Positions 9,859 to 19,178 of a stretch of DNA of 64,000 nt are shown piece by piece. Source of the DNA: Haemophilus parainfluenzae (GTDB taxonomy: Bacteria; Pseudomonadota; Gammaproteobacteria; Enterobacterales; Pasteurellaceae). The translations under genes and the position numbers were made by a program. Under the pieces are notes generated by a model. It had not been told where the DNA came from and did no database searches. It saw nothing but the letters and a program-made list of their open reading frames with translations. The stretch is taken from contig NZ_CP063110.1 of assembly GCF_014931275.1 (NCBI RefSeq), positions 1,844,001 through 1,908,000 of the forward strand, read 5' to 3'. Positions within the stretch are counted from its first letter, which is position 1, and each line of letters begins with the position of its first letter.

Positions 9859-10658
9859 TAAATAAACATCGCCCAGACTGGCAAACTCGCCGCCATAAAG
9901 AACAAAATGAGTAGGCTGTTATAGCTGAGCTTCCATTTCTTTACACTCTGTAAGAGCAATACACCCGCTATCACTAAGTGAAGCAGAAAATAAATGCCGT
10001 ATGCGAAAACGTTCGAAAAAACGACCGCACTTGTGCCTTGATAAATAATAAAAATCAGTACTGCCAATGCATTAATCGCAAGCAGTAAAATCATCAATAA
10101 CGGTAGTAACGCAATGAAACCTTGCAGACGATTACGAGAAACGGACAAGCATAAATTTGCCAACAAGACGCCCATCACCGCTTGTGCAAATGGATTATAC
10201 TGCACGAAATTCGGTGTTGGATTGCCAAAGAAAATTATCAAATAGGCAATGATACCAAATCCACTCACCAACGATGCCATTAAGAGAAAACCACGGCGAG
10301 CGACTTCATCTTTAGGTTGTTTCCACACTGCATATACGGCAGATAACCCGCATAAGCTGACAATATCAGTCATCACGTAATGATGTGGTGAGGCCAAGCT
10401 TATCCCTAGCCAAACGAACCAATAAAGTGCAAAACAGACATTTGCTTTAATTAACCGTCCACGCTGCCCTGGGCAAATTTCCCCTTTAATAAAGGCAACT
10501 AAACAAAGTAATTGGGCAATCAGTACACCAAAGGCTAAATGAGGAATCAATTTTTCAGCAAGTTGCAAAGATTCTATAAAAAAATCGACCATTAATAGCA
10601 ACCCAATTGGCAATATCGCAAGAAATGCGGCCAAGGGTTTGGATTGTTCTTCTGACAT
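9858..10658 (-). CDS. uncharacterised polytopic membrane protein
   Basis: A 266-residue protein I do not recognise. It is strongly hydrophobic, with about seven or eight predicted transmembrane helices, a short charged N-terminus (MSEEQSKPLA) and a small soluble loop near residues 62-72 (GEICPGQRGRLIK). It has no signal peptide, motif or repeat that I can tie to a known transporter or enzyme. It is translated directly into the EamA carrier gene downstream, so it may be an accessory membrane partner or simply share the transcript. It is divergent from the UPF0126 gene across 133 bp containing one uptake signal. Confidence 0.75.
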   Translation of the reverse strand: MSEEQSKPLAAFLAILPIGLLLMVDFFIESLQLAEKLIPHLAFGVLIAQLLCLVAFIKGEICPGQRGRLIKANVCFALYWFVWLGISLASPHHYVMTDIVSLCGLSAVYAVWKQPKDEVARRGFLLMASLVSGFGIIAYLIIFFGNPTPNFVQYNPFAQAVMGVLLANLCLSVSRNRLQGFIALLPLLMILLLAINALAVLIFIIYQGTSAVVFSNVFAYGIYFLLHLVIAGVLLLQSVKKWKLSYNSLLILFFMAASLPVWAMFI

Positions 10659-10791
10659 AAGATTCTCGATTAGAAAAAGAAGGCATCATTATGCCAAAAT
10701 TTACGGCTTTTTTTAATGGCTTTCGTGCATTTTGCCTCATTCCCTTTTAAAATAAGCAAAATGATAACCGCACTTTAGGAACCACAAAAAA

Positions 10792-11454
10792 ATGCTATTA
10801 AGCGTACTTTATATTATTGGAATTACCGCCGAAGGAATTACCGGCGCATTAGCCGCTGGACGAGAAAAAATGGATATTTTCGGGGTAATTATTATCGCCT
10901 GTGTAACGGCGATTGGCGGAGGTACAGTACGCGATGTATTATTAGGGCACTACCCTGTTGGCTGGGTTAAACATCCTGAATATTTCATCATGGTAGCTGG
11001 TGCGGCAGTATTAACCGTTTTTATTGCGCCCTTCATCAAACATTTTATGCGCTACTTTCGCACCATTTTCTTGGTATTAGATGCTTTAGGATTAATCGTG
11101 TATTCCATTATCGGCGCACAAATTGCCATTGATATGGGTTATGGTTTTACCGTGACATCCATTGCAGCAACGGTGACGGGGGCATTTGGTGGTGTATTAC
11201 GTGATTTACTTTGTAACCGTATTCCTCTTGTATTCCAAAAAGAACTTTACGCGAGCGTGTCATTCTTCTCCGCGGCTATGTATATGGCATTCCAACACAT
11301 TCAATTAGAGCATACGCTTTCAATTTTACTCACGTTATTTAGCGGTTTTGCACTACGTTTACTTGCTGTTCGATTCGGTTGGGGACTACCCGTTTTCGAT
11401 TTCCAAGAGCAAGAAGAAGAAACAAATGATAAATTACCGAAGAAAACAAAATAA
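10792..11454 (+). CDS. UPF0126/TRIC-like membrane protein
   Basis: A 220-residue inner-membrane protein with two three-helix repeats, each carrying the signature glycine-rich motif: [15 protein letters not shown] (about 41-54) and [14 protein letters not shown] (about 126-139). This is the UPF0126 (YicG/YadS) family, related to prokaryotic TRIC channels; some members have been linked to glycine transport, but the substrate here is unknown. The C-terminal tail is acidic then basic ([15 protein letters not shown]). proA follows 15 bp downstream with its own AAAGGA, so the two are likely co-transcribed. Confidence 0.85.
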   Translation: MLLSVLYIIGITAEGITGALAAGREKMDIFGVIIIACVTAIGGGTVRDVLLGHYPVGWVKHPEYFIMVAGAAVLTVFIAPFIKHFMRYFRTIFLVLDALGLIVYSIIGAQIAIDMGYGFTVTSIAATVTGAFGGVLRDLLCNRIPLVFQKELYASVSFFSAAMYMAFQHIQLEHTLSILLTLFSGFALRLLAVRFGWGLPVFDFQEQEEETNDKLPKKTK

Positions 11455-11469
11455 TTAAAAGGAATAATT

Positions 11470-12723
11470 ATGTTAGAACAAATGGGCAAACAGGCTAAAG
11501 ATGCAGCCTTTATTTTAGCGCAGTTAAACACCACTGAAAAAAATCATGCGCTCAGTATTATTGCAGATCAATTAGAACAGCAAGCAGATCGTATTCTTGC
11601 CGCTAACCAAAAAGATATTGAAATTGCAAAACAAAATGGTTTATCCGAAGCCTTAATTGATCGTCTTTTATTAACAGAAGATCGCCTAAAAGGCATTGCG
11701 AATGATGTGCGTCATGTGATTTCGCTCGCCGATCCTGTGGGTAAAATCATTGATGGTGGCACCTTAGATAGCGGATTAAAGATCGAACGAGTCCGTACTC
11801 CACTTGGCGTGATTGGTACCATTTACGAAGCGCGTCCAAATGTAACCATTGATGTGGCAAGCCTTTGCTTAAAAACTGGTAATGCCGTGATTTTACGTGG
11901 TGGAAAAGAAACACAACATTCCAACCAAATTTTGGTGGAAGTGGTACAAAATGCCCTTGAACAGGCTGGCTTACCACGCCATGCAGTCCAAGCTATTGTG
12001 GATCCGAATCGTGAACTTGTGATGCAACTGCTTAAATTGGATCGCTATGTGGATATGATTATTCCTCGTGGCGGTGCGGGCTTACATGAGCTTTGTAAAC
12101 AACATTCCACTATTCCGGTGATTGTCGGTGGTGTTGGTGTTTGCCATCTTTTTGTGGAAGAAAGTGCTGACCAAGAAAAAGCCTTTGCGGTGATTGCGAA
12201 TGCAAAATGCCAACGTCCAAGCACATGTAATACGTTGGAAACGCTTTTAGTTCAACGTTCGATTGCAGAAACCTTCCTGCCAAAACTCTCGAAATATTTA
12301 GCTGAGAAAAAAGTGAAATTCCATGCGAAATCGACCGCACTTTCGATTCTTCAAGCTGCAAATGTCGATGTGCAAGAAGTGACTGAACAAGCACTACGCC
12401 AAGAATGGGGTTCACTCGATCTCAATGTTGTGGTGGTTGAAGATATGGATGCGGCGATTGCTCACATCCGTGAATATGGCACACAACATTCAGAAAGTAT
12501 CTTGACGGAAAACCAACGACTAGCCACACAATTTATCAATCAAGTGGATGCAGCAGCCGTGTATGTTAATGCAAGTACCCGATTTACCGATGGCGGACAA
12601 TTTGGTTTAGGTGCTGAAGTGGCGGTAAGTACTCAAAAACTTCATGCTCGTGGCCCAATGGGATTAGAAGCCTTAACCAGCTATAAATGGGTTTGTGTCG
12701 GCGATTACACTTCTCGCAAATAG
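11470..12723 (+). CDS. proA: gamma-glutamyl phosphate reductase
   Basis: A 417-residue cytoplasmic enzyme of the aldehyde-dehydrogenase superfamily that reduces gamma-glutamyl phosphate to glutamate semialdehyde with NADPH, the second step of proline synthesis. Visible motifs are [28 protein letters not shown], the catalytic Cys region [14 protein letters not shown] (around residue 255) and the C-terminal [19 protein letters not shown]. Length is normal. proB is not adjacent. It follows a UPF0126 gene and ends at a hairpin terminator. Confidence 0.97.
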   Translation: MLEQMGKQAKDAAFILAQLNTTEKNHALSIIADQLEQQADRILAANQKDIEIAKQNGLSEALIDRLLLTEDRLKGIANDVRHVISLADPVGKIIDGGTLDSGLKIERVRTPLGVIGTIYEARPNVTIDVASLCLKTGNAVILRGGKETQHSNQILVEVVQNALEQAGLPRHAVQAIVDPNRELVMQLLKLDRYVDMIIPRGGAGLHELCKQHSTIPVIVGGVGVCHLFVEESADQEKAFAVIANAKCQRPSTCNTLETLLVQRSIAETFLPKLSKYLAEKKVKFHAKSTALSILQAANVDVQEVTEQALRQEWGSLDLNVVVVEDMDAAIAHIREYGTQHSESILTENQRLATQFINQVDAAAVYVNASTRFTDGGQFGLGAEVAVSTQKLHARGPMGLEALTSYKWVCVGDYTSRK

Positions 12724-12742
12724 TTTGTTTCATCTATAAAAA

Positions 12743-12780
12743 AACCGCACCTTGAAAGCATCAAAGTGCGGTTATTTTTT
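12743..12780. terminator. intrinsic terminator (uptake-signal hairpin)
   Basis: AACCGCAC pairs with GTGCGGTT, extended by TTGA/TCAA, followed by ATTTTTT. It lies between convergent proA and the yedI-like gene. Confidence 0.8.
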
Positions 12781-12789
12781 ATCTCGTTT

Positions 12790-13638
12790 TTAGTGTTTAC
12801 CGAATAATTTCATCGCGGGTAATACAATCGCACAAGCAATCGCCCCAACAATCACACCCACGACTAACGTCGCCACATTACCTAATAAACCATCGGCTAA
12901 TTGATAATCAGCGAGCAAATGATGAATGAAACCCACATTATGTACGAAAATACCACCACCTACTAAGAACATTGCGAGCGTACCGATAAAACTAAGTGAG
13001 CGCATAAATTTAGGCATAATCACTAAAATTGCATTCCCGATTGACTTCGCTACGCCACCTTTTTTGATAAGGTATAAACCAAAATCATCTGCTCTAACAA
13101 TTAATGCTACTAAGCCATAAACAAAAATAGTAATCCCAATACCCACTACCGAAAGGGAAATAATGCGAGTCAGCAAGCTCGCTTCGGTTAATTCGCCCAA
13201 TGCAATAATGATAATTTCAGCGGAAAGAATAAAATCAGTACGAATTGCCCCTTTAATTTTAGCGGATTCATTAAAGGTTGTTTTTTCTTCATGCTCTTCA
13301 TGAGCAATAAATTTATGTAGAATTTTCTCTACACCTTCAAAACACAAATATGCCCCACCAACCATCAGAAGTGGTACGATCAACCAAGGTAAAAACGCAG
13401 AAAGCAGTAAAGCAATTGGAATTAAAATGATTTTATTGACTAACGATCCTTTGGTGACAGCCCAGACAATGGGTAATTCACGATCGGAAGATGCCCCTGT
13501 TACCTGATTAGCATTTAAGGCTAAGTCATCGCCTACCACACCAACAGTTTTCTTGGCTGCCATTTTGGTCATTAAGGCAACATCATCAAGAATCGATGCA
13601 ATGTCATCAATAAGGGTAAAAAGAGAACTAAACGCCAT
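12790..13638 (-). CDS. YedI/DUF808 family membrane protein
   Basis: A 282-residue inner-membrane protein of the DUF808 (YedI) family, recognised by the start MAFSSLFTLIDDIASILDDV, followed by ALMTKMAAKKTVGVVGDDLALNA and the ELPIVWAVTKGSLVNK segment. About seven transmembrane helices follow. Function is unknown. Slightly shorter than E. coli YedI (about 305 aa as I recall) without sign of truncation. The start follows AAAGGAAAG. Single gene between proA and dnaX. Confidence 0.85.
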   Translation of the reverse strand: MAFSSLFTLIDDIASILDDVALMTKMAAKKTVGVVGDDLALNANQVTGASSDRELPIVWAVTKGSLVNKIILIPIALLLSAFLPWLIVPLLMVGGAYLCFEGVEKILHKFIAHEEHEEKTTFNESAKIKGAIRTDFILSAEIIIIALGELTEASLLTRIISLSVVGIGITIFVYGLVALIVRADDFGLYLIKKGGVAKSIGNAILVIMPKFMRSLSFIGTLAMFLVGGGIFVHNVGFIHHLLADYQLADGLLGNVATLVVGVIVGAIACAIVLPAMKLFGKH

Positions 13639-13678
13639 ATTCTTTCCTTTATAAAGTTAAAATTTAGAGAAATGAGTT

Positions 13679-15823
13679 TTAAACTGGTCGAATGCTTTCG
13701 ACATCCAACTTCGCATCAAACTCTTTTTGTAATAAAAGCAGTTTTTTATCTTGCTGTAAATCCGTACATGCCTGTTCACGCAACTCCTGATAAACTTTTT
13801 TACGGTAATCCATTGGTGTTAAAACATCGGAATCTTCAACAAAAATTGACAATTTGACTGGTTTTTCATATAAACGTTCAAGATGCTCCACTAAATTTTT
13901 AATATTTCGATCTTGTTTTAAATGCACTTTTTCAGAATGAAGCCCGAGTTGAATTTCATCTTCTGTTTGCGACTTAATAAAGCAATTTAATGCCAACTCT
14001 TTTGAAAAGCCAATCACACCAGAACGTTCGACGATATCCGTCCAAGGATCTTGTTTTTGCGTAATTTGAATAATTTTCTCACGCAATTCTGGTGTCACAT
14101 CTTTCAACATCGCCTGTTTAATATCAGAAGGACGCACACCGCTATCCACTTTGGCTAAATCCGGATTACTCCACTCCCAACGATAAGTTTCCGCATCCAG
14201 AATTTCTTGCTCTTCCGCGTCCATTTCAGCATTGTCATCAATGGTATTTTCCACCGTTTCAATACCTTGCTTTAACTCGTCAGCCTGTTGAGTCATTGGA
14301 TTTGGCACCGCTGCTTTCGTTTGCGTCGCTTTCGGTGGCGTCATCTCACGCACTGGAAGTGCGGTCATTTTAGGCGCGTTTTTTTGCTCGTCTAACTCTT
14401 GAAGATGATGTAAGGTTTCTTCCACTGCAGCTTGCTGTTCATCATGATGATGCTGGCGCTCTGATTGCTCAATTTTCGTTAATTGATTCAATGCCTCTAG
14501 CGCAGCAAGGCTGGCTAAATTCAATGAAGATGAGGTTTGAGTGGAAACAGGTTGAGAAGTTGAAGAATGCACAATCGCCGATTGAGCCATTGGCTTTTGC
14601 GCTTGTACAAAATAATTTGCTTTGATGTTTTGCGACAGCACCGGCATATCTACATAACCAGAAACAGGCTGATTTTCAACCGCACTTTTCTGTGTATTTT
14701 GTTCAGGGGATAGCCCGCCTTGTTTAGACGTTTGTGCTGCCGTAAGGAACTTTGGGTGGAATGCCAGCGCCCTCAATAATGTCATTTCTGCACCAATTCG
14801 ACGATTTGGTGCGGAGGCTAATTCTTTTCGACCCGATACAATTACTTGATAGAAAAATTGTACGTCTTCCGGTGAAATATGTTTAGCCAGAAAGCCTAAG
14901 TGATCGTTTTCATCTATGGTATTTTTAGCAAGCAACTGCATTAAGGCAATTTGATGCAATTTCTCAGCTGTTTCTGCCAATAACTCATCCCAATCGCCCG
15001 CTTTTTCTGCCACCGTTTGGATGGTTTTCATTAAACGCTCACCGTTACCTTGGTGTAAGGCGTAAATGATTTCAATCGGCTGATCTTCGTCTAACAGCCC
15101 AAGCATGGTATTCACCACATCAGTGGAAACTTTATCGTTGCCCATGGCTATCGCTTGATCTGTTAAACTTAAGCTATCACGAATACTACCTTGTGCAGCT
15201 TTGGCTAATTTATCTAATGCTGGCGCATCAAAAGGAATATTTTCGGCAGTAAGCACGCGATTAAGATGTGCTGAAATTTGCGGTTCATCTAATGCTTTGA
15301 GATGAAATTGCATACAACGGGATAAAATCGTAATCGGTAATTTTTGAGGATCCGTTGTAGCGAGTAGGAATTTCACATATTCAGGCGGTTCTTCCAAGGT
15401 TTTTAACAACGCATTGAAAGAATGGCGGGAAAGCATATGGACTTCATCGATTAGATAGACTTTATAACGCCCCACTACCGGCTTATATTGCACGTTGTCT
15501 AAGAGCTCACGCGTATCCTCTACTTTGGTACGAGAAGCCGCATCGATTTCAATTAAATCAATAAAGTTGCCTGCTTCGATCGCTTTACAGTTTTCACATT
15601 CACCGCAAGGATCGGCAGTAATACCGTTTACACAATTCAAGCCTTTCGCAAATAAACGAGCAATGGAGGTTTTACCTACGCCACGAGTGCCGGAAAATAA
15701 ATAAGCATGATGTAAACGGTTTTCTTTTAAACCGTTTTCCAAAGCAGTGAGTACATGGCTTTGCCCCACTACTTCAGAAAAGTTTTTTGGTCGCCATTTT
15801 CTGGCTAAAACTTGGTAGCTCAT
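13679..15823 (-). CDS. dnaX: DNA polymerase III subunits tau (and possibly gamma)
   Basis: A 714-residue clamp-loader ATPase of the DNA polymerase III holoenzyme. The N-terminus (MSYQVLARKWRPKNFSEVVGQ) leads into Walker A (GTRGVGKTSIARLFAKG), a four-Cys zinc module (around 64-79), the DEVHML Walker B and the SRC sensor (LSRCMQFHLK). Residues about 370-530 are a low-complexity Gln/Pro/Ser/Glu linker, and the tau-specific C-terminus follows (WSNPDLAKVDSGVRPSDIK onward). Codons 480-482 (Gln-Lys-Asn) contain a run of seven A then C, a possible -1 slippery site with an immediate stop, which would give a gamma-like product of about 484 residues. Longer than E. coli tau (643 aa). Downstream of apt by 16 bp, probably one operon. 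Confidence 0.96.
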   Translation of the reverse strand: MSYQVLARKWRPKNFSEVVGQSHVLTALENGLKENRLHHAYLFSGTRGVGKTSIARLFAKGLNCVNGITADPCGECENCKAIEAGNFIDLIEIDAASRTKVEDTRELLDNVQYKPVVGRYKVYLIDEVHMLSRHSFNALLKTLEEPPEYVKFLLATTDPQKLPITILSRCMQFHLKALDEPQISAHLNRVLTAENIPFDAPALDKLAKAAQGSIRDSLSLTDQAIAMGNDKVSTDVVNTMLGLLDEDQPIEIIYALHQGNGERLMKTIQTVAEKAGDWDELLAETAEKLHQIALMQLLAKNTIDENDHLGFLAKHISPEDVQFFYQVIVSGRKELASAPNRRIGAEMTLLRALAFHPKFLTAAQTSKQGGLSPEQNTQKSAVENQPVSGYVDMPVLSQNIKANYFVQAQKPMAQSAIVHSSTSQPVSTQTSSSLNLASLAALEALNQLTKIEQSERQHHHDEQQAAVEETLHHLQELDEQKNAPKMTALPVREMTPPKATQTKAAVPNPMTQQADELKQGIETVENTIDDNAEMDAEEQEILDAETYRWEWSNPDLAKVDSGVRPSDIKQAMLKDVTPELREKIIQITQKQDPWTDIVERSGVIGFSKELALNCFIKSQTEDEIQLGLHSEKVHLKQDRNIKNLVEHLERLYEKPVKLSIFVEDSDVLTPMDYRKKVYQELREQACTDLQQDKKLLLLQKEFDAKLDVESIRPV
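14349..14385 (-). promoter_or_regulatory. candidate programmed -1 frameshift site in dnaX
   Basis: On the coding strand, A AAA AAC (14384-14378) lies in the frame required for tandem -1 slippage. The -1 frame then reads CGC GCC TAA, so a stop (14372-14370) follows two codons later. A 6-bp hairpin, CGCACT-TCC-AGTGCG (14363-14349), starts 14 nt downstream, and half of it is an uptake signal. In E. coli a comparable A AAA AAG site and hairpin yield gamma. The spacer here is longer than usual and no strong upstream SD is seen, so efficiency is uncertain. Confidence 0.45.
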
Positions 15824-15839
15824 CGCATCCCTTTAAAAA

Positions 15840-16382
15840 TTAATGGCCTTCAAAATTCACTAAGGTGTAGCAATCAATGCCTAAATCACGTAAGCGTTTT
15901 TCGCCCCCTAATTCTGGCAAATTAATCACAAAGGCAGCATGTTTCACTTCACCACCTAAACGTTGAACTAATTTCACGGTAGCTTCAACTGTTCCACCCG
16001 TTGCTAACAAATCATCAATGATTAACACATTATCACCTTGTGAAATGGCATCTGTGTGCAATTCAAGGGTGTCTTGACCGTATTCTAACTGATAAGACTG
16101 TGCAATCACTTCACGCGGTAATTTGCCCGGTTTACGAACGGGGATAAATGGCAAGCCTAATGCTAATGCAACTGGCGCACCAAAAATAAATCCACGAGAC
16201 TCAGTACCAATTACTTTTGTGAGTCCTTGATCTTTATACTTTTCAACGATCAAATCGATTGTGGCTTTAAAAGCCGCAGGCACTTCAAGTAAGCTCGTGA
16301 TATCACGGAAAATAATGCCTTCTTTTGGATGATTTGGGATAGATTTGATAGAAGATTTGATTAATTCAAGTTGTTTGTTCAT
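15840..16382 (-). CDS. apt: adenine phosphoribosyltransferase
   Basis: A 180-residue cytoplasmic purine-salvage enzyme that makes AMP from adenine and PRPP. The PRPP-binding motif is seen as [14 protein letters not shown] (around 118-131), with the family's N-terminal signature [17 protein letters not shown] and [18 protein letters not shown]. Length is normal. It is upstream of dnaX by 16 bp on the same strand, the same apt-dnaX pairing as in other Gammaproteobacteria. It starts [15 protein letters not shown]. Confidence 0.97.
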   Translation of the reverse strand: MNKQLELIKSSIKSIPNHPKEGIIFRDITSLLEVPAAFKATIDLIVEKYKDQGLTKVIGTESRGFIFGAPVALALGLPFIPVRKPGKLPREVIAQSYQLEYGQDTLELHTDAISQGDNVLIIDDLLATGGTVEATVKLVQRLGGEVKHAAFVINLPELGGEKRLRDLGIDCYTLVNFEGH

Positions 16383-16450
16383 AAATAATTGCTCAAAAAA
16401 GAGTAAGAAAAAATCCTGTTTTTAGGCTCGCATTCTAGCATATAAAAATG

Positions 16451-16482
16451 CAAAAGTGCGGTGAATTTTGACCGCACTTTTG
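16451..16482. terminator. terminator from paired uptake signals
   Basis: CAAAAGTGCGGT (16451-16462) pairs perfectly with ACCGCACTTTTG (16471-16482). It ends the long seqA-to-lpxM minus-strand cluster, before apt. Confidence 0.8.
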
Positions 16483-16495
16483 TAAATAAAATGAA

Positions 16496-17455
16496 TTAAT
16501 CTGGGTAAATATCTTCCCCGTCTTTTCGAGTACGAAGAAGCTGTAAAATCCAGACATATTGTTCGGGTGTTGGCGTAACGAAATACTCAATTTCTTCGTT
16601 CATCGCACGGGCTGATTGCTCAGGATCGTCGCTTAATTGCATCGGTGGGCGAATTTCCATTTCATACTTCCCATTCTTAGCGTTATAACGAGGGAACATT
16701 GGGATAACCACCGCTTTCGCTAATTTTGCCATTTTGTTTAATCCAGGAAGCGTGGCTTTATAAGTGGCAAAGAAATCCACAAAGACACTTTGCTCGGCAC
16801 CAAAATCTTCATCAGGAAGATAATATCCCATTTGACCTTGTTTGATGTGTGCTAAAAACGGCTTAATACCATTTTGGCGAGCATGCATTTTTCCACCAAA
16901 ACGCTGACGCGCTAAAGTCCACAACCAGTCCACCAATGGATTTCGGTGCGGGTTATACATTGACGTCATCGGCATGCCGTGTGTATGCAAAATAATGCCA
17001 GAGGCATCTATCGCCCAACCATGTGGCACCATCAAAATGATGTTATGCCCTTCGGCTTTGGCTTGTTTGATATGCTCAAGACCAATGAATTCACTGCGTT
17101 TTTGTAAATGTTTTTTAGAACGAATGGCAATTTCACCAATACCAAGCATGACTTGTGCGACCGTCACAAACATCTCTTCAATCACTTTTTCACGCTGCTC
17201 AGCCGTCCAATCTGGGAAACAGAGTTTCAAATTAATCTCGGCACGAATACGTGGTTTACCGATTTTTTTCGTCAGCGCACGAGCCAGTTTCTCGGCCATT
17301 TTATCGCGTAAACGAAATGGCACAAAAGCAAGTAACAAAAGCACAAAAATACCAAGCCAAATGCCCCAATTTTTCGGGTGCAAATATGACCATGAAAAAT
17401 GTGGTTCATAGCCTGTTCGTGCCGTAATACGTAATTTTTTTTGAGAATCTGTCAT
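16496..17455 (-). CDS. lpxM: lipid A late acyltransferase LpxM (MsbB)
   Basis: A 319-residue inner-membrane acyltransferase of the LpxL/LpxM family, which adds the last secondary acyl chain to Kdo2-lipid A. One N-terminal transmembrane segment (WGIWLGIFVLLLLAFVPFRL) anchors a cytosolic domain carrying the HX4D catalytic motif HGWAID, with MYNPHRNPLVDWLW and YYLPDEDFG also conserved. Assigned to LpxM rather than LpxL by length and by a seqA-mscK-aroC-mepA-TSUP-msbB order that I recall from H. influenzae. The ATG at 17455 is chosen over a TTG two codons earlier; neither has a strong SD, and the gene starts close to the TSUP permease stop, so coupled translation is likely. Confidence 0.9.
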   Translation of the reverse strand: MTDSQKKLRITARTGYEPHFSWSYLHPKNWGIWLGIFVLLLLAFVPFRLRDKMAEKLARALTKKIGKPRIRAEINLKLCFPDWTAEQREKVIEEMFVTVAQVMLGIGEIAIRSKKHLQKRSEFIGLEHIKQAKAEGHNIILMVPHGWAIDASGIILHTHGMPMTSMYNPHRNPLVDWLWTLARQRFGGKMHARQNGIKPFLAHIKQGQMGYYLPDEDFGAEQSVFVDFFATYKATLPGLNKMAKLAKAVVIPMFPRYNAKNGKYEMEIRPPMQLSDDPEQSARAMNEEIEYFVTPTPEQYVWILQLLRTRKDGEDIYPD

Positions 17456-17464
17456 AATCAATCG

Positions 17465-18232
17465 TTAAAAATGAAACCAACCTTGATCATACGCCATTTT
17501 TATTGTCATGATAAATGACACAATCACCACCATTGGTCTAATTAATTGTTTGCCTTTTGCCATCACCATTTTGGCGCCTAAATTTGCACCTATCAGACTT
17601 CCTGCCATCATCACTAAACCAACGGTCCAAATGACATGACCACCAATAAAGAAGAAAATTAATGACGCAAAATTTGAGGTTAAATTCATCACTTTAGCAT
17701 GCGCAGTTGCTTTGGTGAGATTAAATCCAAGCAATGTGACACAAGCCAAGTTCATTAATGAGCCTACACCTGGTCCAAAAAAGCCATCATAAAAACCCAG
17801 CAATGAGCCAAAACATAATGCAAAAACAGCGTAAGAAATTCGTTGTTTGCGATCACTTTCGCCCAATTTAGGTGTCAATAAAAAGTATAAGCCGATCGCT
17901 AAAATAAGAAATGGAAGCCCTTTTTTAATTAATGTCGCATCTAAATTTTGAATGAGTAACGTACCAATCACTGAGCCGATAAAAATCATCAGTAAGATGA
18001 AAGAAAGCTCCGATAAATTGACCGCTCTTTTACGCAAAAAGTAAATACTTGCCGACAACGCACCGCCAAAAGCTTGTAATTTATTTGTACCTAATGCCAT
18101 GGCGGGTGGCATACCTGTCATTAATAAGGCTGGGATTGTAATTAAGCCTCCGCCACCTGCAATCGCATCAATAAATGCAGCAATAAAGGCTGCTGCAAAA
18201 AGCATAGCTAAAATATCAATTCCAAATTCCAT
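17465..18232 (-). CDS. TSUP-family (TauE/SafE/YfcA) membrane permease
   Basis: A 255-residue inner-membrane protein with about eight transmembrane segments, of the sulfite/organosulfur TSUP family. Typical motifs are the glycine-rich IDAIAGGGGLITIPALL near residues 22-38, GTNKLQAFGG (about 48-57) and the repeat-two counterpart GFYDGFFGPGVGSLMNLA. The exact substrate of YfcA-type members is not known. It is tightly packed: 10 bp after mepA and about 10 bp before lpxM, so it is co-transcribed with envelope genes, though no direct link to the envelope is evident in the sequence. Confidence 0.87.
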   Translation of the reverse strand: MEFGIDILAMLFAAAFIAAFIDAIAGGGGLITIPALLMTGMPPAMALGTNKLQAFGGALSASIYFLRKRAVNLSELSFILLMIFIGSVIGTLLIQNLDATLIKKGLPFLILAIGLYFLLTPKLGESDRKQRISYAVFALCFGSLLGFYDGFFGPGVGSLMNLACVTLLGFNLTKATAHAKVMNLTSNFASLIFFFIGGHVIWTVGLVMMAGSLIGANLGAKMVMAKGKQLIRPMVVIVSFIMTIKMAYDQGWFHF

Positions 18233-18242
18233 GATTAAACTC

Positions 18243-19115
18243 CTACTCTAACCATTCGCTACTATTTGGCGAACTCAACACTTGTTGGCATAAAAACGGT
18301 TCTGGTGGTGTCACTTTTGGTTTAGAAGCGCCTGAACCTGGTTTTGCGGGTTCAAACCAAGAATAAAGTTCATCGCCACAACCATCGCCTGCTGGTACAG
18401 GTGCTTGATCTTCACAATAAGCGGCATCTTTTGGACAAGCAATGCGCACGTGGAAATGTGAATCATGGCCAAACCATGGACGAATTTTGTGTAACCAAGC
18501 ACGATCGTCTCCCGCAGTTTGACAAAGTTTTAATTTAATTGCTGGATTCACAAAAATACGGGTCACTTTGGGATCTTGCGCGGCCAGTTTGATTAACGTT
18601 GCATGATTGTTACTCCACACATTTTCATCAACACGTTGTGCTTGGCGATTCACCACGAGTAAGCCTTTTCCGTCAGAATTTAACGCTTCACTGTCTGTCA
18701 TGGTACCCATGCGCAACCAAATATCCGCATCTAATCCCATTTGATGGCTTGCATGCCCCGTTAGAAAGCGGCCACCACCAGGCATAGCAATATCTCCAAC
18801 TAACATGGTTGGTAAGCCTGCTGACTTCGCCTTTTGTCCAAGACGCTGTAAGTAGGCAATCATATCCGGATGACCATAATAGCGATTTTTATTCATACGA
18901 ATGACTTGATAGCCCTCACCTTTATAAGGCAAAGGTTCAGCCCCGATAATACAACCATTCGAATAGCTACCAATTGGATTTGCCTTACCATCTGTTGCAG
19001 GAATTGGACGTTTAATTCGTTGCCAGTCTTGTGGCGAGGCTGTTGTTTGTAGCGAGAGAAAAGCGCTCCCTAAAACGACCGCACTTGAAAGTAATTTTGC
19101 TAAAGATTTATTCAT
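18243..19115 (-). CDS. mepA: penicillin-insensitive murein DD-endopeptidase
   Basis: A 290-residue periplasmic metallopeptidase of the LAS/M74 family that cuts DD-crosslinks in peptidoglycan. The N-terminus is a signal peptide (MNKSLAKLLSSAVVLGSAFLSLQTTA, cleavage near residue 26). Zinc ligands are visible in GHASHQMGLDAD and in GHDSHFHVRIACP. A paired-Cys pattern near the C-terminus fits family disulfides. It follows aroC by 63 bp and precedes the TSUP permease by 10 bp. An uptake signal in the signal-peptide region encodes part of it. Confidence 0.94.
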   Translation of the reverse strand: MNKSLAKLLSSAVVLGSAFLSLQTTASPQDWQRIKRPIPATDGKANPIGSYSNGCIIGAEPLPYKGEGYQVIRMNKNRYYGHPDMIAYLQRLGQKAKSAGLPTMLVGDIAMPGGGRFLTGHASHQMGLDADIWLRMGTMTDSEALNSDGKGLLVVNRQAQRVDENVWSNNHATLIKLAAQDPKVTRIFVNPAIKLKLCQTAGDDRAWLHKIRPWFGHDSHFHVRIACPKDAAYCEDQAPVPAGDGCGDELYSWFEPAKPGSGASKPKVTPPEPFLCQQVLSSPNSSEWLE

Positions 19116-19178
19116 AAGATTTCCTAAAACGAATTACCTTATCTTCAATAAAAGAAAAATAAGCTTAATTTAAAATAG

